Below, in pieces: positions 1 to 9,788 of a stretch of DNA of 64,000 bases (position 1 is its first letter; each line of letters begins with the position of its first letter). Position numbers and translations under genes: made by a program. The notes below the pieces were generated by a model. The model had not been told where the DNA came from. It saw nothing but the letters and a program-made list of their open reading frames with translations, and ran no database searches. Source of the DNA: Pinguiococcus pyrenoidosus (lineage: Eukaryota; Sar; Pinguiophyceae; Pinguiochrysidales; Pinguiochrysidaceae); the NCBI GenBank assembly GCA_019677205.1, contig JAAMXY010001116.1, positions 1 to 64,000 of the forward strand, read 5' to 3'.

Positions 1-537
1 CGGCTCAGACGTTGGGTACGCAGACGGCATGGCAGTCGGGGCTCCGCTCGGCTGAGCGGTTGGGTACGGCGATGGCATCGGAGATGGCGCTCCGCTCGGC
101 TCCGACGTCGGCATCACCGAAGGCATTAGAGATGGCGCACCGCTCGGCTTGGAAGTTGGGTACGGTGATGGCATCGGAGATGGCGCTCCGCTCGGCTCAG
201 ACGTTGGGTACGGTGATGGCATCGGAGATGGCGCTCCGCTCGGCTCAGAAGTTGGGTACGGAGACGGCATAGCGGTCGGCGCACCGCTCGGCTCAGAAGT
301 TGGGTACGGAGACGGCATCGTTGACGGAGCTCCGCTAGGCTCCGACGTCGGCATCATTGAAGGCATTAGAGATGGCGCACCGCTTGGCTCCGGACTCGGC
401 ATCATCGAGGGCATAGAAGATGGAGCGCCACTTGGCTCCGCCGTTGGGTACAGAGATGGCATCGCCGTCGGTGCCCCACTCGGCTCCGACGATGGCATCA
501 GCGTTGGGAAGCTGCTCGGCTCCTCTACTGGGACCGT
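1..537. repeat. 48-bp tandem repeat array encoding a PSxxP stalk
   Basis: About eleven imperfect 48-bp units, visible from the regular recurrence of the ggctc-gacgttgggtacg type motif, encode a 16-residue Pro/Ser/Thr unit on the minus strand. The array continues past the left edge. Units differ by substitutions but keep length, so selection or gene conversion preserves frame. Confidence 0.9.
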
Positions 538-1311
538 CGGTTCTGGGGTGTTGCTGCTGGGCGCAGCGCTGGGCTCGGCGCTGGGCTCGGCGCTGGGCTC
601 GGCACTGGGCTCAGCGCTGGGTTCTGCGCTGGGCTCGGCGCTGGGCTCGCCTCCAATCGGGCCCAGAGTGAGCTGGTCCAGAGTCGCAATGGTGACGTCG
701 TCGACACCGAAGATATCTGGCACAGTGCCGGGCGTCGCCTCCCGGAAGGTGAGGCGAACGAAGGGCTCGGTGCAGTCGATCAGTCCGAAGTACGCGGCGG
801 CGCCATTAGGTCCGTTCACCGTGGCTGGAATCACGATCTCCGTCTGCACATTTGAGATGCTCGTGACGATGAGCGTCCCGCCAAAGTCGCCGAGGTCGGT
901 GAAGTAAGCGCCGAAGGCCGCGATGGGCTCTGTGAAGGAGATCTCAAAGATCTCGAAGGGTTGGAGCTCAACTTCCATGTACTGGCGGCCGCTGATCGGA
1001 AAGCGTCCCGCAGTAACGCGATCGTCGATAAAAGTGCCGTCTGGCCCAGTGAATGTGGCAGTGATGCCGACGGGGTAGCCCACGAGATACGGAGGGGGCG
1101 AGAAGAGCGGAAAGGTCTCCCAGTCCTCCGTGCGGACCATCGTTTCGTCCAGGAAGGAGAAGAACATCGCCTCCGCGGCGTCCGACTGCGGCGTCTCCCC
1201 ATTCATTGGCATTAGATCCTCACCGAAAAAAGTCAGGAGCGGGCCGGCACGCGCGGCCCCGGAGAGCGTTACGGCTAGAAGAAGCTGAAGAACTGGTCCG
1301 AGCAGGCCCAT
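1..1311 (-). CDS. Secreted protein with PEP-CTERM-like beta domain and Pro/Ser/Thr repeats (C-terminus off left edge)
   Basis: An uninterrupted minus-strand frame runs from the ATG at 1311 to the window edge. The first ~22 residues form a clear signal peptide (MGLLGPVLQLLLAVTLSGAA). About 190 residues follow with the composition of a beta-sandwich, ending in a GVDDVTIA segment like the end of bacterial PEP-CTERM/choice-of-anchor domains. Then come seven Glu-Pro-Ser-Ala-type units and many 16-residue units of the form EPSGAPSPMPSPYPTS, encoded by 48-bp repeats. Such PSxxP stalks are known from extracellular and cell-surface proteins of stramenopiles and some other protists. I infer a secreted or wall-associated, probably heavily O-glycosylated protein. 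The opposite strand is also open across the repeat, but that is a by-product of the repeat. Length and any membrane anchor cannot be judged because the 3' end is missing. Confidence 0.85.
   Translation of the reverse strand, partial: MGLLGPVLQLLLAVTLSGAARAGPLLTFFGEDLMPMNGETPQSDAAEAMFFSFLDETMVRTEDWETFPLFSPPPYLVGYPVGITATFTGPDGTFIDDRVTAGRFPISGRQYMEVELQPFEIFEISFTEPIAAFGAYFTDLGDFGGTLIVTSISNVQTEIVIPATVNGPNGAAAYFGLIDCTEPFVRLTFREATPGTVPDIFGVDDVTIATLDQLTLGPIGGEPSAEPSAEPSAEPSAEPSAEPSAEPSAAPSSNTPEPTVPVEEPSSFPTLMPSSEPSGAPTAMPSLYPTAEPSGAPSSMPSMMPSPEPSGAPSLMPSMMPTSEPSGAPSTMPSPYPTSEPSGAPTAMPSPYPTSEPSGAPSPMPSPYPTSEPSGAPSPMPSPYPTSKPSGAPSLMPSVMPTSEPSGAPSPMPSPYPTAQPSGAPTAMPSAYPTSEP
566..649. repeat. 12-bp tandem repeat (seven units) encoding Glu/Ala-Pro-Ser-Ala
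   Basis: Seven consecutive 12-bp units close to gcgctgggctcg encode the minus-strand tetrapeptide EPSA. They sit between the globular domain and the 48-bp repeat array of the same gene. Confidence 0.9.
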
Positions 1312-3129
1312 GATTGCTGCGGCGCGTCGGCGTGGCTTCGGGAGCTCAGGTCGAGCACGGGATCGGCTGGATTGCTCAGACGGACTTGGACGCGGAAAGG
1401 TCGCGGAGGACGCCTCGAGCTACGCCGCACGTGAGCAGCAGAGGACTGCGAAGAGCCGACGATTCGCAGCTTTGGTCGCAGCCGTGCTTAGTCCCGCGCC
1501 AAATAGCGTCATCGCTGCCGAGGACCTCCGCCAGGAACGGGGGATGAAGCAGGGCAGACACTCGTTGCGGGGGGGAAACTCATGTGATGCTCCACTTCTC
1601 CTGCAGCTTCAGCTCAGTGACGCCTGGACACATGCCGATTAGAACCCTAAACTTGAGGCTCCGCGCGAACTCACTGGACAGATCTTTGCTCTCGTCTTCC
1701 TGAGCCAATTAAAGGGACCCAATCTCCTATCAATCAGCCCTTAGGATCCGTCGGACAGTGCCCGTAGCGCATGAGAGGCCTCTGATTGGCGAAACCCCAA
1801 AGCTCACGTCCTTATTGCCAGACCAACTGATTGCTCAGGTGACTTGCTGTGGGAAGTAGCAAGTGCACCCTTCGATGGCTGCTTTCCTATGACTCCTTCT
1901 CGTCCTGAATTTGACGTCAGTAGACTTACCTCCCCAGAAGTAAAGGCGATCCCAACCGGATCGATTCATGGATTTTCAGACCACTTTGCATTTGTCCCTC
2001 TCTAGAAGGTCATACCCAGGGAAAACAACCGTCGCCACGAGATTCCCGTGGAAGTAATCATTGCTTTACATCAGCAGCTTCCCGAGACAGTTCTGCAAAT
2101 CCATGAATACAGCGGTACAAGACGAATCCTCTTCCGCCTACAAGAGCCAATCCCCGCGAAGCATATGCGGCCTTCCCCTAGCTTTGGCCTTTCAAGGTTT
2201 GAACTGTTCGATGCGACCCTCGGAGTGGGCCTTTAGGAAGGATATGACGTCAAGCTCTTCCTCCTCGTGGTGTTACACACAACAGGGCGGTTTCATACAG
2301 AACACGTAGAACCAAGCCGCAGACTGATTATCAACCAATATTAAACGGTAGCTGTCCGCAGAAGGCGTCAGAATCTATCTGTCGCACGCGCCAATGAACA
2401 GGCCTTCGGTTGGCGTTCGGTAAATTGGACTCGGATTTCGAATTCGCCGCCCCCGGCTACGTATGAGCCTATCCAGCCATGGCATGGGGCCGTGATGCGA
2501 TGCGCACCTTCACTGCGTTCGAAAGCGAAGTCGTTCCGGAGCGCTATGCCACAGTGGAGAAATCGCCCTCAGGCTATCGCCGCCTTAGGCTGCACTTGCT
2601 TATCCATCTCTGGATCCTTCATGGAAGTGTAGATTTCGATTCCGGTGTTCTTCTCATCTCACGGTGGATTTCTCCTGAAACTCAGGAAATGTAGATCGTT
2701 CCTAATGTCTTTTAAAATTAGAAATTTTGCTGCTGTAGAATGCGGACATTACTTGTAAACGGTCATCTTTGAGCGCGTGCTGCGGCGCGCACACTTGAGC
2801 TTAAATTAACTCCTCCTCGGCAATGAAGTCCTCAAACATCAAAGAGCTGGAATGCGCCGAGGAGTTGATTTAAGCGTCAGACGCCGTGAAGAAAGAAACG
2901 GCCAAAACCATTCTTTACTTCTGAATACAAGAGGATGAACAAGGAGCAGAAAAGGCCCTTTCCATCTGTCTCAATTATCGGAGGGGCCCATTTTCGTCCA
3001 CCGTGATCTTCGTCGAACAAGTTGACACCACCCTGTGACAGACTGCGACAGTTTCTGGTAACTGTTTGTGACCAGAAGCAATACTGTGACCAGAAGCAAT
3101 ACTGTGTCTCTACAGTATTGCAAAGCTCA
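1312..3129. other. Intergenic region, no gene supported
   Basis: I see no frame with coding character on either strand. GC content is lower than in the flanking genes. Short palindromes TGACGTCA occur at 1912-1919 and 2245-2252. An 18-bp tandem duplication and hairpin near 3068-3121 are listed separately. Confidence 0.5.
3068..3121. repeat. 18-bp tandem duplication followed by a perfect 10-bp inverted repeat
   Basis: The unit gtgaccagaagcaatact occurs twice head to tail (3068-3085 and 3086-3103). The end of the second copy (gcaatactgt, 3096-3105) is mirrored by acagtattgc at 3112-3121 around a 6-nt loop, so the strand can fold into a perfect 10-bp hairpin. It lies just downstream of the transposase-like remnant, so it could be a transposon end; that is inference. 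Confidence 0.7.
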
Positions 3130-3812
3130 CTATCGCTGCCGCGGTGCTCCTTCCGTCAGCAGCCTCTGCTGCACTGCACCACTGTCGATGGCTGTCGTGC
3201 CAGAAGTGCTTGCAGACTGAGACTGCTTGGTGACAGCACTGTCTTTCGCCACGCCGTATTCTTCGCAGACTGCTTGTCCCCAAACTGAGCTGGCTAAGGG
3301 AGGAGTGGGATCTCTCGCTTCATCTTCGTCCCCTTCCTCTTCTGTATTGCCTGTAGACTCGTCTTCGCTTTGCTCGGACTCGTCCAGGTCCTCCTCAGAG
3401 CTGGCTTCGGCTTCAGGCTGCGTAGTGAGAGACACTTCTTCAGAAAAGCTGTGCCTTCATCAAAGACCTCGAGTGGAACACGAAATCGCTTGCGGAATTG
3501 GCGTCGAAGCCGCCCGTCTCCAGGATTCTGGCGAAGATCATGTAAAAGTCTCCACCATGAAGAGCTGGAGGGGTCTCCCACACGGCGGACCTTGCATCGA
3601 GTCCCATGGCCCCGAGTTCCCCTTCTCTTTCTCGGGGGACTCCGCTCAGACCTGGCGCTTGGCGCCGCTTGGAGAGTCACCGCAGCCGCCGCTGCGAGAA
3701 GAACCCCAAGCGCTGCCACAGGTGCATCCTGATCCATTCTCCGCCAAGAATCGCGCAAGAATCGCGCAAAAACTGCGCAAGAATCGCGCCAGAATCGTGC
3801 CGTGCCTTTCAT
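3130..3812 (-). pseudogene. Broken Harbinger-like transposase remnant (tentative)
   Basis: A 172-codon frame from the ATG at 3812 contains FRKRFRVPLEVFDE at 3480-3520, which resembles the start of PIF/Harbinger (DDE_Tnp_4) transposases, where a 'FR..FR...F..L' motif precedes the nuclease. The frame then loses this character. From about 3435 a second, shifted minus-strand frame is strongly acidic (Glu/Asp/Ser-rich) down to a stop at 3130. Together this suggests a frameshifted, decaying copy. No DDE catalytic triad is recognisable. It could also be an unrelated low-complexity frame, so confidence is low. Confidence 0.3.
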
Positions 3813-6117
3813 TTCCTTCAGTGTGGAGAGGGCGAGCTGGTTGCACCCTCTTCGAAAACGGTTGTCAGCATAATCGGAAAAAACCTAAATTTGTGATCCG
3901 AAACCCTTTGGTTTATATCCACTTTAGACTTTGATCATAGTAGCCTCGGTGATGGTACCTCCGCCTTCGGGTGGTGGGGGTGAAGCCGACTCAGTGATGA
4001 TACCTCCGCGCTTGGGTGGTAGGGGTGAAACAGAGCCGGCATTGGTGAAACAGTGGTTCAGCGCAGCTGAACGCCCTGCTGTAGTACTTCCATATCCTCA
4101 AGAGGTGCTGTTTCGTAGATCTAGCGCCGTAAGAAATATTACCAAGCATCCAGCCAATCAGAACGCCAGGATAAAACAACGCACTGGGTAATGGTTAGCA
4201 TCTGGTCGAATCTGTTCATTTCAATTTTTTTCTGCCCTTGCAATCCTTTGCACTTGATTGGACTGGAGCTCGACTCCCTGGTTACGCCACTGAACCTTTT
4301 TTTTCCGATTTGTCATGGTTGTTTTCTTTGCGCTAGACTCTTGGGCATGCAACAATTTGATATTTTAGATAAGCATCGAATCCGTGACTTGAATTGATTT
4401 TGAAGCTAAGTACCGGCCTAAGAGAATCGGATTTTATGAAGGCTTTCTCTGTCCTAACTTTGCAGGCGTTGACGTAAAAACGCCGCAGCACCATTCATCG
4501 CCAGTTATAGAAGTACTCTTTGCAAAAGTTGGGCGCAAAATACATACTTCGTGAGGCTTTAGATGCGTTGTATTGTGAAAAAAGGTACTAAGCGGACCGA
4601 TACAAATCCGTCCCTCTTGTATGGTGTTATAATCTGACCAAAATAAAAAATTCATCATAAGTACAAGTAAGTTGATCCAGAGATACCATGAAAACAAAGC
4701 CTGGCGAACTAGAAGAATCATCCACTAGTTGATGGCTTTATGACATATGCATGTTTGTAGTGATCGCATAAATTTTTTGTATTGGTTTGGTTTTAGGCAT
4801 TTGCGATTTCAAACTATGCATGCTTATCGAAGATCGTTGGAAACAACTGCTTTGTAGTAGTCGAAGCTACAAAAATGCCTTGGGATGAAACAAACACTGC
4901 ACCGCGAAGTATCAAATGCTCCAGGGCTTAAGCTTAAGGCTGCATGGAGTTTTGAATAAGGTCAAGATACCTGCATCATGCTGTCGGACGCTGTCATTTG
5001 TTGTTGTCTGTGCTGTCGCACACTTTAAAACAGTCAGCCCATCACAGACGTTAGAAACAAGAATTTTCTTACTGGTTGTCCTTACCTTGCTTCATCTTAA
5101 CCTGAATGCGATTTTCGCACTTAACTTTTTCTCTCATCTTAAACGTTATGAAAGCCTGACTTTTTTTTCTATCGGTTCGCCTGAAATCGACAGTTCTTCT
5201 CTAGGTTCGCTTTTTCTACGCCAATTTTCGTGCGCTCTTCCAACGCAAGCGATTGTACGAAAGATTTGTCAATCCAATGCTATGGCCATGCTTTACATAT
5301 ATAAAGGCTTTATGATATTTCAACTAGGCAGAATTGCGAAAATCTCTGACTTTATCGCTATCAAGGAGGGCCTTTATGTGTTTACTGGTTCTCCGATCTC
5401 TTGGAGCGCGTGCATTGTGGAGAGATAATCTTCTACACTTGATGGTGATCATCTTCGCGCGTGAAATGTTTCTCGGCAGCAACGTAAACGGCACGGCTCT
5501 CCACACCCTAGTAAGTAGGAAGCAGGGACCATTCGCAATGTGGTTACTTCTTCTTCGCAATGAAGATAAGGCTGGAGTGACGTGGCAACGAGGGAGTTGC
5601 TCTCGCAGACGTTGTCAAGCACCGCACCTGACTTCGCTGAATTTCGCGTTTTGCCTACGGACTCACCGATTCGCCTACGGACCGACACGCAATTAGTCTG
5701 CCATGCATCGATCTGGTTGAAAACGCCAACGCTACGGCGTGGACCAAGCGGATTGACATCTCTTCACTTTGCTAGACGTGGACCGACTGCCTCCCATCTG
5801 GCATCTTCTTCTCGCTCGCTCCTCAGAAACGGTAGCAGTGCGGCACCAGTTTCAGGAATCGCACCAGTTTCAGGAATGTGATGAAGCCATGTAGAATGAT
5901 GTGTTAAAATCATAATTTAAAATGGTCTCAGCGAGATCTGCCATTCTTGCGGCTCACGTAGGCCACTTCTGATCATGCCGAAGGCGTGGATCCCAAAAAA
6001 TGCTCGCAGATTGCCGCCTGGGACGGCCGCAGACCTTCACAAGTACTGTGAGCTCATCGCAGCGGGCAGCATGGGAGCTCGGAAGGCATCCCAAACCCTC
6101 TGGGAAGCGGAGAATCG
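3813..6117. other. AT-rich intergenic region, no gene supported
   Basis: Apart from the 45-bp repeat at 3951-4040, this stretch is clearly AT-richer than the genes around it, especially 4190-5400. It holds only short frames of random composition on both strands. A hydrophobic 170-codon plus-strand frame at 4916-5428 has no recognisable motif and is most likely chance in AT-rich DNA. Confidence 0.5.
3951..4040. repeat. Imperfect 45-bp direct repeat (two units)
   Basis: Two units starting gatggtacctccg (3951) and gatgatacctccg (3996) share the pattern ...ggtggtgggggtgaa... with several substitutions. No coding frame covers them. Confidence 0.6.
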
Positions 6118-6957
6118 CTACATTGCTGAAAATGTCTTCTCATACTGGACCCGTGGACACAGAACGTCTGCATTCTTGTGAAAGAAGCCTCCATCCACTG
6201 CGGCCAGAAAAAAATCAGCATGCTCCGCTCCAGCATGACAGTTCATTCTTGATTTCGGATATACCCTGGAGAACATGGCCGGACGCGTGGTGCAGCATGA
6301 AATCATTCCAAATATCGAATAATGCTGCGAGGAAGAGCCAGAGCCTAGCACCATAGACGAGTACGGCGCGGCGCGACGCTTCGTCTTCAAGAGTGCTTGC
6401 AATGATGCCCCAGTCTGGTCGTAGAACACCAAGCGATGAGCACTGACACCTCGGACGTCTTCCAAGTAGTCTGCCAGACGTAGCATGTTTGCATCTGTGT
6501 ACTTGTCCGCCTCCTGCGCCCTGACCTCGCGGAGGCGGACGTTGTGCTTGTTGAGGATTGCGTTGACGCAGCTTCTGCTGATGGATACCCCGAGGTCCTC
6601 TTCCACGACCTTTTGCACTATTGCATCCGTCGCACAGTATCCACTCTTTGCAACGTCCACAGTGTAGGCTTCCACGAGCCAGTCTGTGCTGCGGCTCTCC
6701 TTCACAGACTCGTTGGGGAAGGACGTGCGGCTTTCACGTGCGACTGCAGGGCTTTGGACACCGTGCCGTGCAAGATGAGCGCCCTGAATCCCTTGCCGTG
6801 CAATATGATAGGGGATGTCTAGCTCTCTTGCCACCTGGGCGATGCTGGTGCTGCCGACACCGCCGAGGTCGTCGAAGCGAGCATGGGCTCGACGCCGCGC
6901 CTCTTTACGACGCCGTCGCTTCGAACGGGGTGTACCGGCGTCGAGATTGAGATCCAT
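6118..6957 (-). pseudogene. Tc1/IS630-superfamily-like transposase fragment
   Basis: The frame from the ATG at 6957 encodes about 279 residues. A basic N-terminus (RRRRKEARRR) is followed by two helix-turn-helix-like segments (SIAQVARELDIPYHIARQG and about residues 100-150), the layout of Tc1/pogo-type DNA-binding regions. The segment RLVFYDQTG at about residue 190 looks like the strand carrying the first catalytic Asp of a DDE domain. The frame stops about 90 residues later, before the second Asp and final Asp/Glu could be found, so the copy seems truncated. Lower GC flanks and the neighbouring transposase-like remnant fit a transposon-rich island. I did not find convincing terminal inverted repeats. 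Confidence 0.45.
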
Positions 6958-7378
6958 ATGGGCTCCAGAAGCACCTGCCAAGCGCGATCTACGAACAGGG
7001 AAGCCGCTGGCGCGTAGAGGGAGGGCAAAATGCCGTCCTCTCGGCGCAGTTCAAACGCTGGCAGGGAGCAACGGCGAAGGTTTTTATTTTGATCAAAGCA
7101 GGACCATAAACCCTGTCACAGAATAGACCCGGTGACTGTACCGCTCGGAAATACTCTGTACCGCCGTACTTACTGCCAAGGTTGCGGAGTAGGATGTACC
7201 CCACCCAGATCCAACACACACCAAGACCCGCAGAGCAACGAGCAACTGCAGTCAAATCGATCGAGACGCCACGCCCCAGGCCTGGGCGCTTCTTTGGCGC
7301 ATTCAGGGCCTTGAGCAGCACCTTGAGCTTGCTGCCGAGGCGGCTGGGCGCCTCTCTTCCGAGGTCAATTGCAGCAGT
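6958..7378. other. Intergenic, between transposase fragment and nucleoside phosphorylase gene
   Basis: No supported gene. This should contain the promoter and 5' UTR of the plus-strand phosphorylase gene; I see no clear TATA element. Confidence 0.4.
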
Positions 7379-8453
7379 ATGGCGCAGAGCAGTGGCGTCT
7401 ATGAGGATACAAACGGGGTGCCAAAAAGCGGGGGCAAGGTGACCCACGTGGAGGTGGGCCCTGGTGACGGTTCGTCAGGGTTGAGCGGAAGTCCTTATGG
7501 GCATGGATTCACATATTCTTCCCCTTCTGCGCCCAGTCGCCAATCGTATTGTGTCGGTTGGTCATCCTGAGAGGGCACGAATCCTGGCGGAGGCCCTGGA
7601 TGACAGTTCCGTGCGATTCCAGCACTCGTCTGGGAGGGGCTTCACCACGTACACGGGCACATTTAATGGGGTGAGAAGCTTCACCTGATCCGTCGCCATC
7701 TCTGCGCCTTACTCTGTTCGGGAATCATCTAGGTCCCCGTATCCATTGTTGCAATCGGAATGGGCACGGCAATGATGGATTTCATGGTGCGCGAGATCCG
7801 ACATGTAGTAGAAGGGCCGATGGCGATCGTTCGCCTGGGGACGTGCGGGGGCCTTCGACCGGAGGTGGATGTGGGGTGCATTGGAGTTGCCACGGAAGGA
7901 AGCGTACGTACGGCAAGCAGCTCCTTTGGAGGCCCGCGCATGCGTAATGCTGGCTCTTGCTGCGCAGGTCTTTGTCTCACGGAACTATGATGCCTTCTTG
8001 GACGACGGGGCCGCGGAGCATGATGCAAAGCCGGTCAAGCCATACCACGTGTCGAAGGTGTGCCCAGCCGATGACGAGCTCTCCTCCTTGTTGCTCGAGG
8101 AGCTCAGCAAGGAAGATGTGATGGCCTGCGGCGGTCTGAATGTGACAGCAGACTCGTTTTACTCGAGCCAGGGCCGTGTCGACGATCGCAATTTTGATGA
8201 CCGAAACGGGACCCTGCCCGACGACGTACGCGCCCAAGTTCCGCGCGCAACCACGTGCGAGATGGAGACGTTCCAACTTCTCCATCTGGCCCTGTGCAGC
8301 CGCGAGGGGGATTCGAAGATAAGAGCCTCAGCTGCGTCGATTATTCTGGCGAATCGGGACACGGCGGAAGTCGTCACTGAGCAAGTGAAGGCGACTGCGG
8401 AGCGGTGTGGATCTATCGCGGTTTTGAGAGCTCTTGTAAGACTTCAGCTCTAG
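7379..8453 (+). CDS. Nucleoside (uridine-type) phosphorylase, PNP_UDP_1 family
   Basis: Four exons: 7379-7469, 7537-7670, 7733-7903, 7968-8453, with introns of 67, 62 and 64 nt. The spliced protein (~293 aa) follows the family order. EVGPGDVANRIVSVGHPERA gives the phosphate-binding region, AIGMGTAMMDF the GxG-type loop, and RLGTCGGLRPEVDVG the RxGT(C/T)G signature. CEMETFQLLHLA matches the EMET/EMEA nucleoside-ribose binding motif. The family cleaves uridine or purine nucleosides with phosphate to the free base and ribose-1-phosphate for salvage. Substrate cannot be assigned; overall it looks closer to uridine than to purine enzymes. The start is the first ATG before the conserved N-terminal segment. 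Its stop lies 18 bp from the probable end of the convergent kinase gene. Confidence 0.85.
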
Positions 8454-8471
8454 CGAGAGACTTAGAGCAGG

Positions 8472-9213
8472 TCAAACAGAAGTGTTTCTGCGCAAAGGCT
8501 GTTGTGGGGTTTCTACCACTGCGAGGTCGTCCAATTGGCGCGAGATCGCCGATGACGCCAGGTCTCCGATGAAGCCAGATACAGTCTAGCTAGCATTGGT
8601 CGCCTTCAGTCACGTTGCAACCGCGGGAAGGAGATGTCAGGCGAAACCAGGCCGAGTCTTTGGTGCGGAGTTGCGATGCTCACTTACCTTCATGAAGATG
8701 AGCTGATCAATCAGCTTCCAGTAGTACAGCTTCTCTTCGCTGAGAATCGAGGTCAACTCCTGAAGAACGGGGTCTCCCTTATCCGCGGCACTCACAGCTT
8801 CACCTACGGTGTCGTAGTTGCTCACGTCCTCCTCAATCATCTCCTCATCCAGCCGCTTCAGGAATTCGTACGCTCTCTGAAAGACCTTCTGACCCAGTCC
8901 CTCCTCGCATCGCCTCTGGAGCAGACGAATCCGATCGCTCAGGCGACTGGCTGACTCGGGCATGAGGTCGTCGTCTTCCACATTGTAGAGGCCTTCGTCA
9001 GACGAAAAAGCGCCACGCTCGAACTTCGAGGGGGGCACATCGCAAGTTTCATCATTCGGGACGGGTTTCACGTCCGGTGTCACGGGCCTCCCTCCTGACT
9101 TGACCCCGGAGTCTTCTGTGGCGGTGCTTCGTCTTGGTCTGCGGAGTTCGGTTGGTTGTATGTCAAGGCTAATCCGGAAAGGCTCCCGATTCGTGCAGCT
9201 TTCCTCATTTTCC

Positions 9214-9253
<40 letters not shown>

Positions 9254-9753
9254 TGCCTTCGTCGTCATCTTCGTCCTCCTCGTTTAGGTCACCCACGAAT
9301 GCGCGCCGACGGGGATCGTCCTCTGCCGATCTCACTCGCGCATCACCTCGTTGGTACTTGTCGCTGACGTCGTGCTGATCGTCATGGAGACCCAAGTAGG
9401 TTTCAGTCGCTTTAAGAGTCTTGCGCAGCTCATCACAACGGCGGGTGGATTTGAGAAGCTCTGCCTCCAACTCCTCTTGTCGAATACCAATGACGTCGTC
9501 ATCCTCCGAGTAGTTCGCCTCAGGACGCACGTCGAGATCACTGCCGTTGTCGTCGGCTCCCAAACCTTGCTCAGAGTCTACGTCCGACGAATCGGTGAAC
9601 GGTGCGTCCAGGTGCGAATCTGCTTCTCGTCCGTGCTGCTTTTCGCCTTTGCTATCACCTCTCGTCGGACTCTTTGAGACACCACGCCCCACCGGACTTC
9701 TGTTGATCCCAAATCGCGACGGTGGCAGGCCTTGCTGCTCCCCATCCGCTCTG

Positions 9754-9788
<35 letters not shown>

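Noticed and set aside
149-907. Long plus-strand Gly/Ala/Ser-rich frame across the 48-bp repeat
   Set aside because: It is antisense to the PSxxP repeat protein, whose signal peptide and globular domain give the minus strand clear coding character; the plus frame is open only because the 48-bp unit has no stop.
4916-5428. 170-codon hydrophobic plus-strand frame
   Set aside because: Located in AT-rich DNA, no motif, no good splice context; hydrophobicity follows from T-rich codons.
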